DNA from: an uncultured Clostridia bacterium
GTDB lineage: Bacteria; Bacillota; Clostridia; TANB77; CAG-508
Length of the DNA stretch: 33,354 bases
Assembly (NCBI GenBank): GCA_944386115.1
Contig: CALWZV010000014.1
Location: 1-33,354 of the forward strand
Reading direction: 5' to 3'
A model generated the notes under the pieces. That model had not been told where the DNA came from. It did no database searches and was given only the letters and a program-made list of their open reading frames with translations. Made by a program: the position numbers and the translations under genes. This document shows, in pieces, positions 7,027 through 16,496 of the stretch. The first letter of the stretch is position 1; the number at the start of each line of letters is the position of its first letter.

Positions 7027-9722
7027 ATGTGGTATACAAAAACAATAAACGAAACAGTTAATGAGCTTAGAACAAATATTAATTTTGGGTTAAATGAAGA
7101 GGATGTAAAAAGAAGAAAAGAAAAGTTTGGAAAAAATAAACTGGCAGAACCTAAAAAGGAGAGTATAATAATTAGATTTATTAAACAATTCAATGACTTT
7201 ATGATTATAACATTAATTATCGCTGCAATAATTTCTGCTATTATTTCATATATTCAAAAAACTGGAGAATATATAGATTCAATAATTATAATAGCAATAG
7301 TGGTTTTTAATAGCATAATGGGATTATTACAAGAATATAAAGCAGAAAAATCAATAGAAGCATTAAAGAAAATGGCAGCACCTGTTGCAAAAGTAAGAAG
7401 AAATGGAAAAACTATAACAATACCAGGGGAAGATGTAGTAATAGGAGATATATTAATATTAGAAGCGGGGAATTTTGTTCCTGCAGATTGTAGATTAATA
7501 AAAAGTTTTAACTTAAAAATCGAAGAATCAAGCTTAACAGGAGAAACGGTTCCTGTAGAAAAAAATGCAGATATAATTTTAAAGCCCAATATTGCAATTG
7601 GAGATAGTATAAACATGGCATTTAGTTCTACAATTGTTACATCAGGTCATGGAGAAGGAATAGTTACAGAAGTTGGAATGAATACAAAAGTAGGAAATAT
7701 TGCAAGAATGATAGCAACAAACGAATCTCCAGAAACACCATTGCAAAGAAAGCTACGGCGAAGTTGGTAAAAAGTTAGGATTGGCAGCACTTTTTATGTG
7801 CTTTGCAATTTTTATAATAGGAATAATAAAAAAAATTCCACCAATAGAAATGTTTATGACATCAATAGGATTAGCGGTTGCAGCAATACCTGAAGGATTA
7901 CCAGCAGTAGTTACAATAATGCTTTCTATTGGAGTTACAAAAATGGCGAAAAAAAATGCTATAATTAGAAAGTTGCCAGCAGTAGAAACTTTAGGAAGTA
8001 GTGAAATAATATGTTCAGATAAAACAGGGACTCTTACACAAAACAAAATGGAAGTTGTTGAATTGGCAGACTTAAATGGAATATCAAAATTAGAAAATGG
8101 AAACAGATTTATAATTGAACTAGGTGAAATGTGTAATGATAGTTATGTAATTAATGATATGGGAAAGACTTTGATAGATGGAGAACCAACAGAAGCTGCA
8201 ATAGTAAAAGCTGGATTAAAGTTAGGAAAAAATAAAGAAGAATTATATGAAAAAATGCCTAGAATTAATGAAATTCCATTTGAATCAACAAGAAAGATGA
8301 TGACAACAATACACAAAAATGGAAATAAATTTAGAATTATAACAAAAGGGGCACCAGATGTGTTATTAAAAAGATGTAGCAAATACTTAATAAATGGAAA
8401 AATAGAAAATCTTGAAGGAAAAGTATTAAAAGATATTTTAAAGTATAATACTCAAATGGCAGAAAGAGCATTAAGGGTTTTAGGTGTTGCATATGTAGAC
8501 TTAAACTATTTGCCCAATAAGATAGATAGTAGTACAATAGAGAACAATTTAATCTTTGTTGGACTAATAGGAATGATAGACTTACCAAGAAAAGGGGTAA
8601 AAGAAGCAGTTGAAACATGCAAAATGGCAGGAATAAAAACAGTAATGATAACAGGTGACCATATTACAACTGCAAAAGCAATAGCAAGAGAACTAGGAAT
8701 ATTGAGAAATGAAGATATAGCAATAACTGGTGATGAATTAGATAAAATTTTTCAATCTGAACTAGAAAAAAATATAATGAAGTATTCTGTATTTGCAAGA
8801 GTGTCACCAGAACATAAAGTAAGAATTGTAAATGCATTTAGAAAAAATAAAAAAGTAGTTGCAATGACAGGAGATGGAGTAAATGATGCACCAGCACTTA
8901 AAAATGCAGATATTGGAATATCTATGGGTGTAGGTGGAACAGATGTAGCTAAAAATGCATCTGATATGATTTTAACAGATGATAATTTTGTTACTATAAC
9001 AGAAGCGGTAAAAGAGGGAAGACATATATATGAAAATATAAAAAAAGCAATACATTTTTTAATAGCAACAAATATTGGAGAGATAGTAGCAATATTTCTA
9101 GGATTGTTGCTTGGGTTAGATACTCCTCTTTTAGCAATACATCTATTATGGATAAATTTGGTAACAGACTCACTTCCTGCAATAGCTCTTGGACTAGAGC
9201 CAGCGGATAAAAATATAATGAGAAAAAAGCCAGTAGATAGCAAAAAAGGAATATTTGCAGATGGATTATGGGAAAAAATAATTACAGAAGGAATAATGAT
9301 AGGAACTTTAACATTAATGGCATTTACTATTGGAACAAAATTATATGGGCTAGAAGTTGGTAGAACGATGGCATTTTTATCATTAGGTTTATTAGAGCTA
9401 ATTCATAGTTTAAATGTGAGGACAGAAGGTTCAATATTAAAAACAAAAATATTAGACAATAAATATTTAGTAATGGCAATTTTGTTTGGAAGTTTATTAC
9501 AAATAGGAGTAGCTATTATTCCACGGAATTTCGAGAATATTCGATTGTGTACCATTAAATAAAACACAATGGCTATGTACTATTGGAATATCACTATTAC
9601 CAATAGTTGTAGTAGAAGTTCAAAAAAAGGTAAATGAAATATTATTCGGGAAAAGAATCTGGGGCAAAGAAATAGCAGAAAAATGCACATCTTATCATCA
9701 AGCAGAGTTTAAGAGTAGATGA
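7027..9722 (+). CDS. Ca2+-translocating-type P-type ATPase with two CGG +1 frameshifts
   Basis: Three open segments join into 897 residues, the usual size for SERCA-like bacterial ATPases. Segment 1 (243 codons) carries the N-terminal cation-ATPase domain, first membrane pair and SSLTGETVPVE (T171). CGG 7756-7758 then shifts. Segment 2 (589 codons) has the PEGLP membrane motif, phosphorylation loop SDKTGTLTQ (D331), KGAPD nucleotide-binding motif, TGDGVNDAPAL hinge and C-terminal membrane helices. CGG 9524-9526 shifts again. Segment 3 supplies the last 65 residues and ends at TGA 9720-9722. PEGLP and NxxxD-type helix motifs support Ca2+ export from the cytoplasm. Without shifting, the product would stop after 247 residues with no catalytic aspartate. 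Single-gene unit with its own leader. Confidence 0.9.
7756..7758 (+). other. CGG +1 shift site 2 (P-type ATPase)
   Basis: CTA-(C)-GGC. Zero-frame reading stops four codons later (RRSW stop). Skipping C joins LQRKL to GEVGKKLGLAAL. Confidence 0.8.
9524..9526 (+). other. CGG +1 shift site 3 (P-type ATPase)
   Basis: CCA-(C)-GGA. Skipping C yields IPGISRIFDCVPLN, which matches the last membrane hairpin region of this ATPase family. Confidence 0.8.
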
Positions 9723-9900
9723 ACGCAAAAACAAGAAAAACAAAGAAACAAAGAGGAAGAAAGAGAAAATAGAAGAAAACAAAGGAAGAACAAAGTGGAA
9801 AAATATCAAATATTGTAAAATTTATGTATACATAATTTGAAATAGAATAAAATATATAATATACTAATAAATAGTTGCGTAAAATTAAAAACGGAGGAGT

Positions 9901-10839
9901 GTGTTATATATTTTAAAACATCAGCTAGGATATTACGCAAGAAAAAGCCTAAAAATTTTAAATATAATATTAATTGGTGTAATATTAATATCTGCAATAA
10001 TATTATTAGTATACAAACCAGTTTATAAAGTAGAATTTTTAGGACAAAATTTAGGGTATATAAAAGACAAAGATAATATAGAAAAAACAATTAATGAATA
10101 TATAAACACAAAAGAGGAAAATATTGCATATATAATTTTGGATGAAGAACCAAAATATGAATTAAAATTTATAAAAGGAGAAGTTCAAACATCAGAGGAG
10201 GAACTACTTTTAGCAGTAAAGGAAAAATCTAATATAATATATAGAGTATTTGCAATAAGTTTAGATGGAGAAAATAAAGCTTATGTAAATTCAATAGAAG
10301 AAGCTGAAACTATTGCAAATGAAATAAAAGAAGAAAGAGGATTAGATTTAGAGTTAGATATAGGCATAAATGAAATTTATACAGAAAATCTTGATATACA
10401 AAGTTTAGAAGTTGCAAAATCAAATGTAGATGAAGAAATACAACTTAAAGAATCTTCTGTAAATGGTATTGCATTATATAAACCATTAAAATCTGGAGTA
10501 ATTACATCAAGGTTTGGAAGCAGAAGTTTAGGATACCATACAGGCTTAGATATAGCAGAGCCAACTGGAACACCAATATATGCATGTAATTCGGGAACTG
10601 TAACATATGCAGGTAGAAATGGATCATATGGAAATCTAGTAATTATATCACATGGCAATGGAGTAGAAACTTATTATGCACATTGTAGTAGATTACTGGT
10701 TTCAGAAGGAGAACAAGTAGAAAAACAACAAAAAATTGCAGAAGTTGGTTCAACAGGAAGGTCAACAGGACCTCATTTACATTTGGAAATAAGACTAAAT
10801 GGAGAAATTTTAAATCCACAAAATTATTTATATAAATAA
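9901..10839 (+). CDS. Membrane-anchored M23 (LytM/NlpD-type) peptidase
   Basis: GTG 9901 is the first usable start after an in-frame TAA at 9886; GGAGGA lies close (2-3 nt), an unusually tight spacing. 312 residues. There is one N-terminal membrane segment (about residues 20-38), a ~150-residue extracytoplasmic spacer with Glu/Ile-rich helices, and a C-terminal M23 domain. The zinc ligands are visible in GYHTGLD and in GPHLHLEI, and YYAHCS supplies the further active-site histidine. It should cleave peptidoglycan cross-bridges or activate such hydrolases at the cell surface. The gene is monocistronic with a strong terminator and has no frameshift. Confidence 0.9.
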   Translation: MLYILKHQLGYYARKSLKILNIILIGVILISAIILLVYKPVYKVEFLGQNLGYIKDKDNIEKTINEYINTKEENIAYIILDEEPKYELKFIKGEVQTSEEELLLAVKEKSNIIYRVFAISLDGENKAYVNSIEEAETIANEIKEERGLDLELDIGINEIYTENLDIQSLEVAKSNVDEEIQLKESSVNGIALYKPLKSGVITSRFGSRSLGYHTGLDIAEPTGTPIYACNSGTVTYAGRNGSYGNLVIISHGNGVETYYAHCSRLLVSEGEQVEKQQKIAEVGSTGRSTGPHLHLEIRLNGEILNPQNYLYK

Positions 10840-10895
10840 AAAGTACACCACAAAAGTTAGATTAAAAATTTAACATTGTGGTGTACTTTATCTTT
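10840..10895 (+). terminator. Terminator after the M23 peptidase
   Basis: A 14-bp stem AAAGTACACCACAA (10840-10853) pairs with TTGTGGTGTACTTT (10876-10889). Confidence 0.85.
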
Positions 10896-10925
10896 TGTTG
10901 TTGTATAGTTAAAGACTATACAATA

Positions 10926-10949
10926 AAAGAGGCTGAAATAAATCAGCCC
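10926..10949 (-). terminator. Probable minus-strand terminator of the XRE gene
   Basis: The inverted repeat GGCTGA (10931-10936) / TCAGCC (10943-10948) is followed on the minus strand by TCTTTTATTG. It lies about 70 nt beyond the end of the small regulator. Confidence 0.5.
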
Positions 10950-11020
10950 CAATATGAGATTATTCATGAGTAACTATGTAATAATTATAAAAATATATAA
11001 CAATTTTATAATTTAAAATA

Positions 11021-11218
11021 TTAACTTACCATTTTTCTAATATACATACCAATATCTTCATCTGATAAATTTAATATTTCAATTAATTTTCTTAAAATAT
11101 ATCGTCTTGATATATCTTCTTCTTTATCGATTCTAGCATACTGTCTTAAGCTCATATTAAGCATATTAGCCATTTGAGCTTGAGTATATTTTCTAGCATT
11201 TCTTTTTTCTCTAATCAA
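11021..11218 (-). CDS. Small XRE-family helix-turn-helix protein
   Basis: 65 residues, TTG start at 11218, with TGGTGG just upstream and an in-frame TAA two codons before it. The sequence REKRNARKYTQAQMANMLNM, then SLRQYARIDKEE, is a typical Cro/C1-type HTH covering almost the whole protein. It stands alone between convergent and divergent neighbours, next to a long AT-rich intergenic region, and resembles lone regulators left by phage or mobile elements. Targets are unknown. Confidence 0.7.
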   Translation of the reverse strand: MIREKRNARKYTQAQMANMLNMSLRQYARIDKEEDISRRYILRKLIEILNLSDEDIGMYIRKMVS

Positions 11219-11463
11219 CTTTTACCACCAAGCAAATTATTACATATTTTTTAAATAAATCAAACTGTCACTTTGCGACTAGACATAAAAAGCTTATGAA
11301 ACATATTTTATAGATTCTTATGAATAATTATAAATATTTTCTACTATATATAGAATTATGTTAAATAAATACAAGATAAACGCACAAGAAAACACAAGAA
11401 AAAATGAGATATAAAGAGAAAACATGAGATAATACTAATACTGATATAATAGTAACAAAAATG

Positions 11464-11492
11464 TTGACAAAATGAATATAATATAGTATAAT
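11464..11492 (+). promoter_or_regulatory. Consensus sigma-A promoter of the GNAT leader
   Basis: TTGACA (11464-11469), 17 nt, TATAAT (11487-11492). A perfect match to consensus, so transcription of the leader should be strong and constitutive. Confidence 0.88.
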
Positions 11493-11498
11493 TTAAAC

Positions 11499-11541
11499 AA
11501 TGGAAATGTAAAAGTTTAAATAAAATTATATTTCCATTTTT
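11499..11541 (+). terminator. Leader hairpin 1 (attenuator-like)
   Basis: AATGGAAAT (11499-11507) pairs with ATTTCCATT (11530-11538) and a short T run follows. It begins about 7 nt after the -10 box, i.e. at the very 5' end of the transcript. Confidence 0.5.
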
Positions 11542-11567
11542 ATGTTCACAAAAAGGGGTGATTATTA

Positions 11568-11678
11568 ATGAAATATGGTATAAAAGCTATTAAATCAAAA
11601 TTTAATATTAGATATTCGAATAATAAATATTTTCATTTTAAATTACTCCTTGATAAGGTCTCCCCTATATTCAAATAA
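11568..11678 (+). CDS. 36-codon leader peptide upstream of the GNAT gene
   Basis: ATG 11568 is preceded by AAAAGGGGTG. The peptide begins MKYGIKAIKSKFNIRYSN and ends SPIFK. It contains six Lys and no recognisable domain. It sits between two terminator-like hairpins in the leader of an acetyltransferase gene. The region CTCCCCT near its end could partly pair with AGGGGTG at its own ribosome binding site. These features fit a translational sensor controlling attenuation, but that is inference. Confidence 0.45.
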   Translation: MKYGIKAIKSKFNIRYSNNKYFHFKLLLDKVSPIFK

Positions 11679-11703
11679 TTACTTAATGTTTATATGAATT
11701 TAG

Positions 11704-11741
11704 CCGAGGGAACAAAAATATTATTTCCTTGGATTTTATTT
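11704..11741 (+). terminator. Leader hairpin 2 (terminator/attenuator before GNAT)
   Basis: CCGAGGGAA (11704-11712) pairs with TTCCTTGG (11725-11732), with a T-rich tail. It lies about 90 nt before the acetyltransferase start. Confidence 0.6.
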
Positions 11742-11828
11742 ATATTACAAATTAAGTGAAAACAAATGCCATGAAATAATATTTCTGTGCTAAAAATGAA
11801 TTGAAAGTTGAATATAGGAGGGAGTAAA

Positions 11829-12332
11829 GTGATAAAAATAAAAAAATACAATGATAAATATAGAAAAGAAGTAAATAGTTTGCTTTATAAAATTTTAATT
11901 GAAGAATATGGATTTAATGAATTTAAGAATGGACTTTTAGAAAAGGATTATAAGATATTTAAAAAAATGAAAAATAGACTTTGGATTGCAATAGATACTG
12001 AAACAAACAGATTAATAGGAACTACAGGATTTGTTTGTTTAAATAAAAAAGAAGCTCTATTAAAATTGGTATATGTAGATAAAGAAAGCAGAGGAACAGG
12101 TATTGCACAAGACCTAATGAATTATTGTTTAGATTATTTAAATAGAAAAAGATATGAAAAAGTATTTTTAGAAACATATCATAGACTAGGAAGAGCAAAG
12201 AGATTCTATGCAAAAAATGGTTTTGTAGAATGTGGACAAAAATTCGGAAATACAATAGGTGACGAAATTTGTTTTGTTTTAAATTTAAAAGAAAATCAGG
12301 AAGAAATGCAAATTGCAGAAGCAATAATATGA
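11829..12332 (+). CDS. GNAT-family N-acetyltransferase
   Basis: GTG 11829 is preferred because AGGAGGG ends about 7 nt upstream; a TTG at 11808 lies ahead of that site. 167 residues. The acetyl-CoA binding core is visible as LLKLVYVDKESRGTGIAQDLM (motif A, V...RGTGIA) followed by VFLETYHRLGRAKRFYAKNGF (motif B). The N-terminal part has a charged region typical of small-molecule acetyltransferases. Substrate is unknown. The leader with promoter, peptide and two terminators resembles those of drug-inducible resistance genes, which would suit an antibiotic-modifying enzyme, but nothing in the protein proves it. Confidence 0.85.
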   Translation: MIKIKKYNDKYRKEVNSLLYKILIEEYGFNEFKNGLLEKDYKIFKKMKNRLWIAIDTETNRLIGTTGFVCLNKKEALLKLVYVDKESRGTGIAQDLMNYCLDYLNRKRYEKVFLETYHRLGRAKRFYAKNGFVECGQKFGNTIGDEICFVLNLKENQEEMQIAEAII

Positions 12333-12344
12333 ATTTTTATTATA

Positions 12345-12394
12345 ATAAAAAAGAATGTGCTAAGAATATTATTTGTTAAGTACATTCTTTTTTA
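12345..12394 (+). terminator. Terminator after GNAT
   Basis: The hairpin AAAAAAGAATGTGCT / AGTACATTCTTTTTT has a T-rich 3' arm. Confidence 0.8.
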
Positions 12395-12452
12395 TTGTAA
12401 AGTTCAAAATATTAAGGTTTTATTAACATCAAATTATACTCTTATATAAGAT

Positions 12453-12482
12453 TTGACAAATAAAAATAATATATAGTATAAT
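12453..12482 (+). promoter_or_regulatory. Sigma-A promoter of the glycosyltransferase pair
   Basis: TTGACA (12453-12458), 18 nt, TATAAT (12477-12482). It lies 59 nt before ATG 12542. Confidence 0.8.
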
Positions 12483-12541
12483 TAGTTAGAATTATATCAC
12501 ATGATTTGATTAATGACATAAAAGAAAGGAACATGTAAAAA

Positions 12542-13780
12542 ATGAGCAAGAAAATTAATATGGGCATTGGGTTTGTAACTGGAAGACCAAATGTATGCAA
12601 AATAATTAATAGTTATTATTCTGAAATACTTAATCAAGTAAAAGATAAAAAAGAACAAATAAATTTAACTTTTTTTGTTTTATTTGACTTAAGTTATCAA
12701 TTTACAAAAAGAACTGACTTTTATGGCATAATACCAGATGCTTATAAAGAGAACATTGAAATAAGATATATAACACCAGAAGATATAGAAGAAGATAAAA
12801 AAATTTTAATATCAAGATATGGAATGACGAAGGAAGAAGCAAACTTGTTCTTAGGACATGGACATGCAAAAGGAAGAAATACAGTAATGTATTATGCATT
12901 AAAAAACCATATGGATTACCTTCTATTTTGGGATGATGATGAATATCCAATTGCAAATATAAAGGGTGAAGATAATAGCATAATATGGAAAAAACAAAAC
13001 AATGTTTTAATGCATTTAAAGCATATACCAAGAGCTGATGTTACAATAGGACATCATTGTGGTTATATATCTCCAATACCATATATAGATTATCATGATG
13101 ATATTAGTGAAGAAGATTTTAAAAATTATATAGAAGCAATAAGTAATGAAATTGTTTCATGGGAATCAATAAAAGAAAAATTTGAAAAAGATAATGGAGT
13201 AACATATGCAGATGAAAAAATTGCAAATGGTGATGGGGCATATGAAATAGAAGCAACAAATGGAGGAAAATGGGTAGCAGGATCAACACTATGTTTAAAT
13301 TTAAATCATGTAGAAAAAATTCCAGCTTTTTATAATCCGCCAGAAGCAAGAGGAGAAGACACATTCTTTTCAGTGAATTTGGTTGATTCTAAGGTGGTTA
13401 AAGCATCAACATATCATTTCCATGATGGATTTTTAAAATATACAGGAATAATGAAAGGAAATTACCCAAAAACATTAAGAAGAATAAAATATACAGAAGA
13501 TGAAATCGAGCAAAGATTTTTAAAAGCATCAAAAGGCTGGATAAGGTATAAACCTCTCTTAATGTATATATTAGATAAAGAACATTATGAAGAGAAAATA
13601 AAAGTTGTATATGAAAAATTAAAGAAAAGTATACCAACAATAAATCCATTATTTGAAAATAGTGATTTTAATGTTTTACTTAAAGAACTAAAAAGCTATG
13701 ACAAAAATGTTGAAAAACATTATCAAGAATTTTTGAAAACAAATGAAATTTGGACAAGACTTAAAAATTTAATAAAATAA
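12542..13780 (+). CDS. Probable GT-A-fold glycosyltransferase-like protein
   Basis: 412 residues from ATG 12542, after AAAGGAACATG. An acidic cluster LLFWDDDEYP (W130-D133) follows a ~125-residue Rossmann-like region, as in metal-dependent GT-A glycosyltransferases where Asp residues bind Mn-UDP-sugar. GRNTVMYYAL before it and WVAGSTLCLNLN plus ARGEDTFFS after it resemble the acceptor-side motifs of GT2-like enzymes. No membrane segment is present. It is followed 17 nt later by a GT8 enzyme, so the two probably act on the same cell-surface glycan or glycoprotein. Donor and acceptor are unknown, and the family is assigned by motif only. Confidence 0.65.
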   Translation: MSKKINMGIGFVTGRPNVCKIINSYYSEILNQVKDKKEQINLTFFVLFDLSYQFTKRTDFYGIIPDAYKENIEIRYITPEDIEEDKKILISRYGMTKEEANLFLGHGHAKGRNTVMYYALKNHMDYLLFWDDDEYPIANIKGEDNSIIWKKQNNVLMHLKHIPRADVTIGHHCGYISPIPYIDYHDDISEEDFKNYIEAISNEIVSWESIKEKFEKDNGVTYADEKIANGDGAYEIEATNGGKWVAGSTLCLNLNHVEKIPAFYNPPEARGEDTFFSVNLVDSKVVKASTYHFHDGFLKYTGIMKGNYPKTLRRIKYTEDEIEQRFLKASKGWIRYKPLLMYILDKEHYEEKIKVVYEKLKKSIPTINPLFENSDFNVLLKELKSYDKNVEKHYQEFLKTNEIWTRLKNLIK

Positions 13781-13797
13781 TTGTGAAGGGAGACAAA

Positions 13798-14667
13798 ATG
13801 AAAGAAAAAACCTTTATAACTGTTTTAACAAGTGAGTCATATTTCGAAGGAGTATTAGCTCTTAATGAATCACTAAAAAGAGTGAAAGCTAAATATCCAT
13901 TAACAGTACTAATTAATAATAATATATCAAAAGAAACAGAAAATAAGCTTATAGAAAGAGAAATGAAAATAATAAGAAAAGAAAACATAAAGCTAGATTC
14001 TAATATTACTAAGAAAAATGATGTAAAAAATACTAGCTATTGGAATAATACATTTGATAAATTATTAATTTTTGAGCTAACTGAATTTGAAAAATTAGTA
14101 TATTTAGATAGTGATATGTATATTAGAAATAATATAGACAATTTATTTGAAAAAGATGACATGTCAGCTGTTATAGATAAAAGATATAATCCATTAATAC
14201 TTGAGAGTTGGAAAAAATTAAATTCTGGCTTAATGGTTATTAAACCAAAAGAAAATATATTAGAAGGGCTAATGGAAGCATTAAGAACAGTTGAAAGCAA
14301 AAGAGAAACATTTGGAGATCAAGACGTGTTACAAGAATATTATAATAACTGGGACAATAAATCAGAATTGCATTTACAAGATACTTATAATGTTTTCTTC
14401 CCATATTTAGATTATCATACTCATATACAAAATATGAAATTAGAAGATATTTCTGTTGTACATTTTGTGTTTGCAGATAAGCCTTGGTATATAAAAGGTG
14501 AAAAAAGAGTAGAAAAATATTTAGAAAGAGTTAATAATCATTTAAAAGAAATGGGAGAAAGAGAAAAAGATCCGATTGTTAAAGATTGTATTATTGTTGG
14601 CAATAGAGATAGAACAGCCATTCTTGAAGAATATTTTGAAATATTAGATAGTGCAAATAATTTATAA
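13798..14667 (+). CDS. GT8-like glycosyltransferase
   Basis: ATG 13798 with AAGGGAG upstream; the in-frame upstream codons have no ribosome site. 289 residues. The DxD motif is in VYLDSDMYI (D104-D106). Downstream are LNSGLMVIKP, the GDQDVL motif and HFVFADKPW, the order seen in glycogenin/LgtC-type GT8 enzymes. It should transfer a hexose from a nucleotide sugar with retention of configuration, in the cytoplasm. It forms an operon with the preceding glycosyltransferase and ends at a strong terminator. The last ~30 residues hold VGNRDRTAILEEYFE, of unknown role. Confidence 0.85.
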   Translation: MKEKTFITVLTSESYFEGVLALNESLKRVKAKYPLTVLINNNISKETENKLIEREMKIIRKENIKLDSNITKKNDVKNTSYWNNTFDKLLIFELTEFEKLVYLDSDMYIRNNIDNLFEKDDMSAVIDKRYNPLILESWKKLNSGLMVIKPKENILEGLMEALRTVESKRETFGDQDVLQEYYNNWDNKSELHLQDTYNVFFPYLDYHTHIQNMKLEDISVVHFVFADKPWYIKGEKRVEKYLERVNNHLKEMGEREKDPIVKDCIIVGNRDRTAILEEYFEILDSANNL

Positions 14668-14679
14668 GTTTAATATAAG

Positions 14680-14735
14680 ATATGAGGTTTAAAAAACTTA
14701 TATTATTATAAAGTTTTTAAACCTCATATTTACAA
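14680..14735 (+). terminator. Terminator between the glycosyltransferases and pth
   Basis: A very long stem, ATATGAGGTTTAAAAAACTT against AAGTTTTTAAACCTCATAT, centred near 14706. Confidence 0.85.
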
Positions 14736-14752
14736 TTAAAAGGGAGTTTAAG

Positions 14753-15321
14753 ATGTATTTAATAGTAGGATTAGGAAATCCAGAAGAAGAATATAGCAAT
14801 ACAAGGCATAATATGGGATTTGATGTTATTAACAAACTATCAAAAGAACATGAAATAGATTTAACTAGAAACAAATTTAAAGGAATATATGGAATACGGC
14901 ACAATTGAAGATAAAAAAGTAATTTTATTAAAGCCTCAAACATATATGAATTCAAGTGGAGAAAGTGTTGTTGAATTTAAAAATTTTTACAAGATTCCTG
15001 AAGAAAATATAATAGTAATTTTTGATGATATTGATATTGAACCAGGAAATATAAGAATAAAAAGGAATGGAAGCCCACGGAACACATAATGGTGCAAAAT
15101 CTGTTGTACATTTGCTTGGAACAGATAAATTTCCGAGAATTAGAGTTGGTGTAGGTAAGCCGAAAGAAGAACAAGAATTAGTAGATCATGTTATTGGTAA
15201 AATATCTGAAGATGAAAGGGAGAAAATAGATGAAGGAATAAGAAAAGCTGTAGAGGCTGTAAATGAAATTATGAAAACAGATATAGATATAGCAATGAAC
15301 AAGTATAATGGTAACTGTTAA
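14753..15321 (+). CDS. pth: Peptidyl-tRNA hydrolase with two CGG +1 frameshifts
   Basis: ATG 14753 follows AAGGGAG. Pieces of 48, 60 and 80 codons join at CGG 14897-14899 and CGG 15078-15080 into 188 residues, the standard Pth length. The start is [19 protein letters not shown] with catalytic H19. [21 protein letters not shown] (catalytic Asp) and [12 protein letters not shown] follow. Pth recycles peptidyl-tRNA that drops off stalled ribosomes and is essential in bacteria, so a real null is unlikely. Read in the zero frame, the first CGG would end translation three codons later. The gene that clears stalled ribosomes thus itself contains two sites expected to stall them, which may or may not be regulatory. 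It is followed 14 nt later by rng. Confidence 0.9.
14897..14899 (+). other. CGG +1 shift site 4 (pth)
   Basis: ATA-(C)-GGC. Zero frame gives RHN then TGA; skipping C gives [15 protein letters not shown]. Confidence 0.8.
15078..15080 (+). other. CGG +1 shift site 5 (pth)
   Basis: CCA-(C)-GGA. Skipping C gives [12 protein letters not shown], the conserved substrate-binding loop; zero frame hits TAA at once. Confidence 0.82.
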
Positions 15322-15335
15322 GAAAGAGGAAATAA

Positions 15336-16482
15336 ATGTTAAAAATAATAGTAAATAAAACAGAAACTTTAAAAAATATAATGATATTAGAAGATGACAA
15401 ATTAGTAGAAAAATATGATGAAGATGTTAATCTAAACAAAATAGAAGGAAATATTTATATAGGAAAGATAGAAGATGTGCTGCCTGGTATGCAGGCAGCT
15501 TTTGTTGATATAGGAGAAAAACAAAATGCACTTATACAATTAAAAGATATTTTACAACAAGAATTAAACAAAAAAATAAATGATGAAAATATAAAAAACA
15601 TATTAAAACCTGGAATGAAATTGTTAGTACAAGTAAAAAAAGAAAACGAAAATAAAAAAGGAGCAAAACTTACAACACATTTTAATTTACCACGGTAAAT
15701 TTATAGTTTTACTTCCTAAAAGCAAATATATAGCAGTATCTAAAAAAATTGAAAGTGAAGATGAGCAAGAAAGATTAGTGAAAATAGTAAAAAATTATTT
15801 ACCACAAAACATGGGAGCAATAATTAGAACATCTAGTTGTATGAAAAGTGAAGAAATTATAAAAAAAGACATAGAAGAATTGATTAATGAATGGAATACG
15901 ATTCTTGATGAAGGTTATAAAAATAAAAAAGGATTAGTATATAAATCTAAAGATGTATTAGAGAAAATATTAATAGATTTTATAGATAAAGATATAGAAA
16001 AAATAATTACTAATGATGAATTAGAACTCAAGAGAATTGAAAAACAATTGAAAAAAATAGGCAAAAATGTAAAAATCGAATTAAAAAATGACTTTATGCA
16101 GATATATAAGTTAGAAACAGAAATAAGTAAAATTAATAATAGAAAAATATGGATAAAAAGTGGAGGATATATTACAATAGATAAAACAGAAGCCTTAACG
16201 GCAATAGACGTTAATTCAGGCAAATATACAGGTGAAGATGGATTAGAGAAGACTTTATTTGATGTTAACAAAGATGCAACAAAAGAAATTGCTAAACAAA
16301 TAAGATTGCGAAACATAGGTGGAATAATAGTAATAGATTATATTAATATGGAAAAACAAGAGGATAAAGAGAAGATTAAAGAATTATTAGAAGAAGAATT
16401 AAAAAAAGATAGAACAGTTACTCAAGTTATTGGTTTTACAAGACTTGAATTGCTGGAATTAACAAGAAAACAAATTTATTAG
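15336..16482 (+). CDS. rng: RNase E/G-family ribonuclease with one CGG +1 frameshift and a short C-terminus
   Basis: ATG 15336 follows AAGAGGAAA. 119 codons lead to CGG 15693-15695; skipping C continues to TAG 16480-16482, for 381 residues. The S1 domain starts at GNIYIGKIEDVLPGMQAAFVD, and LTTHFNLPGKFIVLLP spans the shift, as in Firmicute RNase G. The RNase-E-like DNase-I-fold region carries NLPQNMGAIIRTS-like and DVNSGK motifs with catalytic Asp, and IDYINM. The protein ends at FTRLELLELTRKQIY, just where the zinc-link CPxC segment would begin, so it lacks that element and the small domain. It would cut RNA 5' ends (rRNA maturation, mRNA decay). The missing C-terminus is a real stop, not a CGG site. 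Likely operon pth-rng-rimO. Confidence 0.82.
15693..15695 (+). other. CGG +1 shift site 6 (rng)
   Basis: CCA-(C)-GGT. Zero frame gives CGG then TAA immediately; skipping C restores LPGKFIVLLPKSK. Confidence 0.8.
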
Positions 16483-16496
16483 GAGGGATGAAGAAC

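Noticed and set aside
9723..9805. Purine-rich stretch after the P-type ATPase as coding sequence
   Set aside because: No ribosome site with a sensible frame; composition is a simple A/G-rich run.
9889..9900. ACGGAGGAG before the M23 peptidase, a CGG that could be another inserted C
   Set aside because: It lies in the untranslated ribosome binding site after an in-frame stop, so no frame is affected and insertion cannot be told from ordinary sequence.
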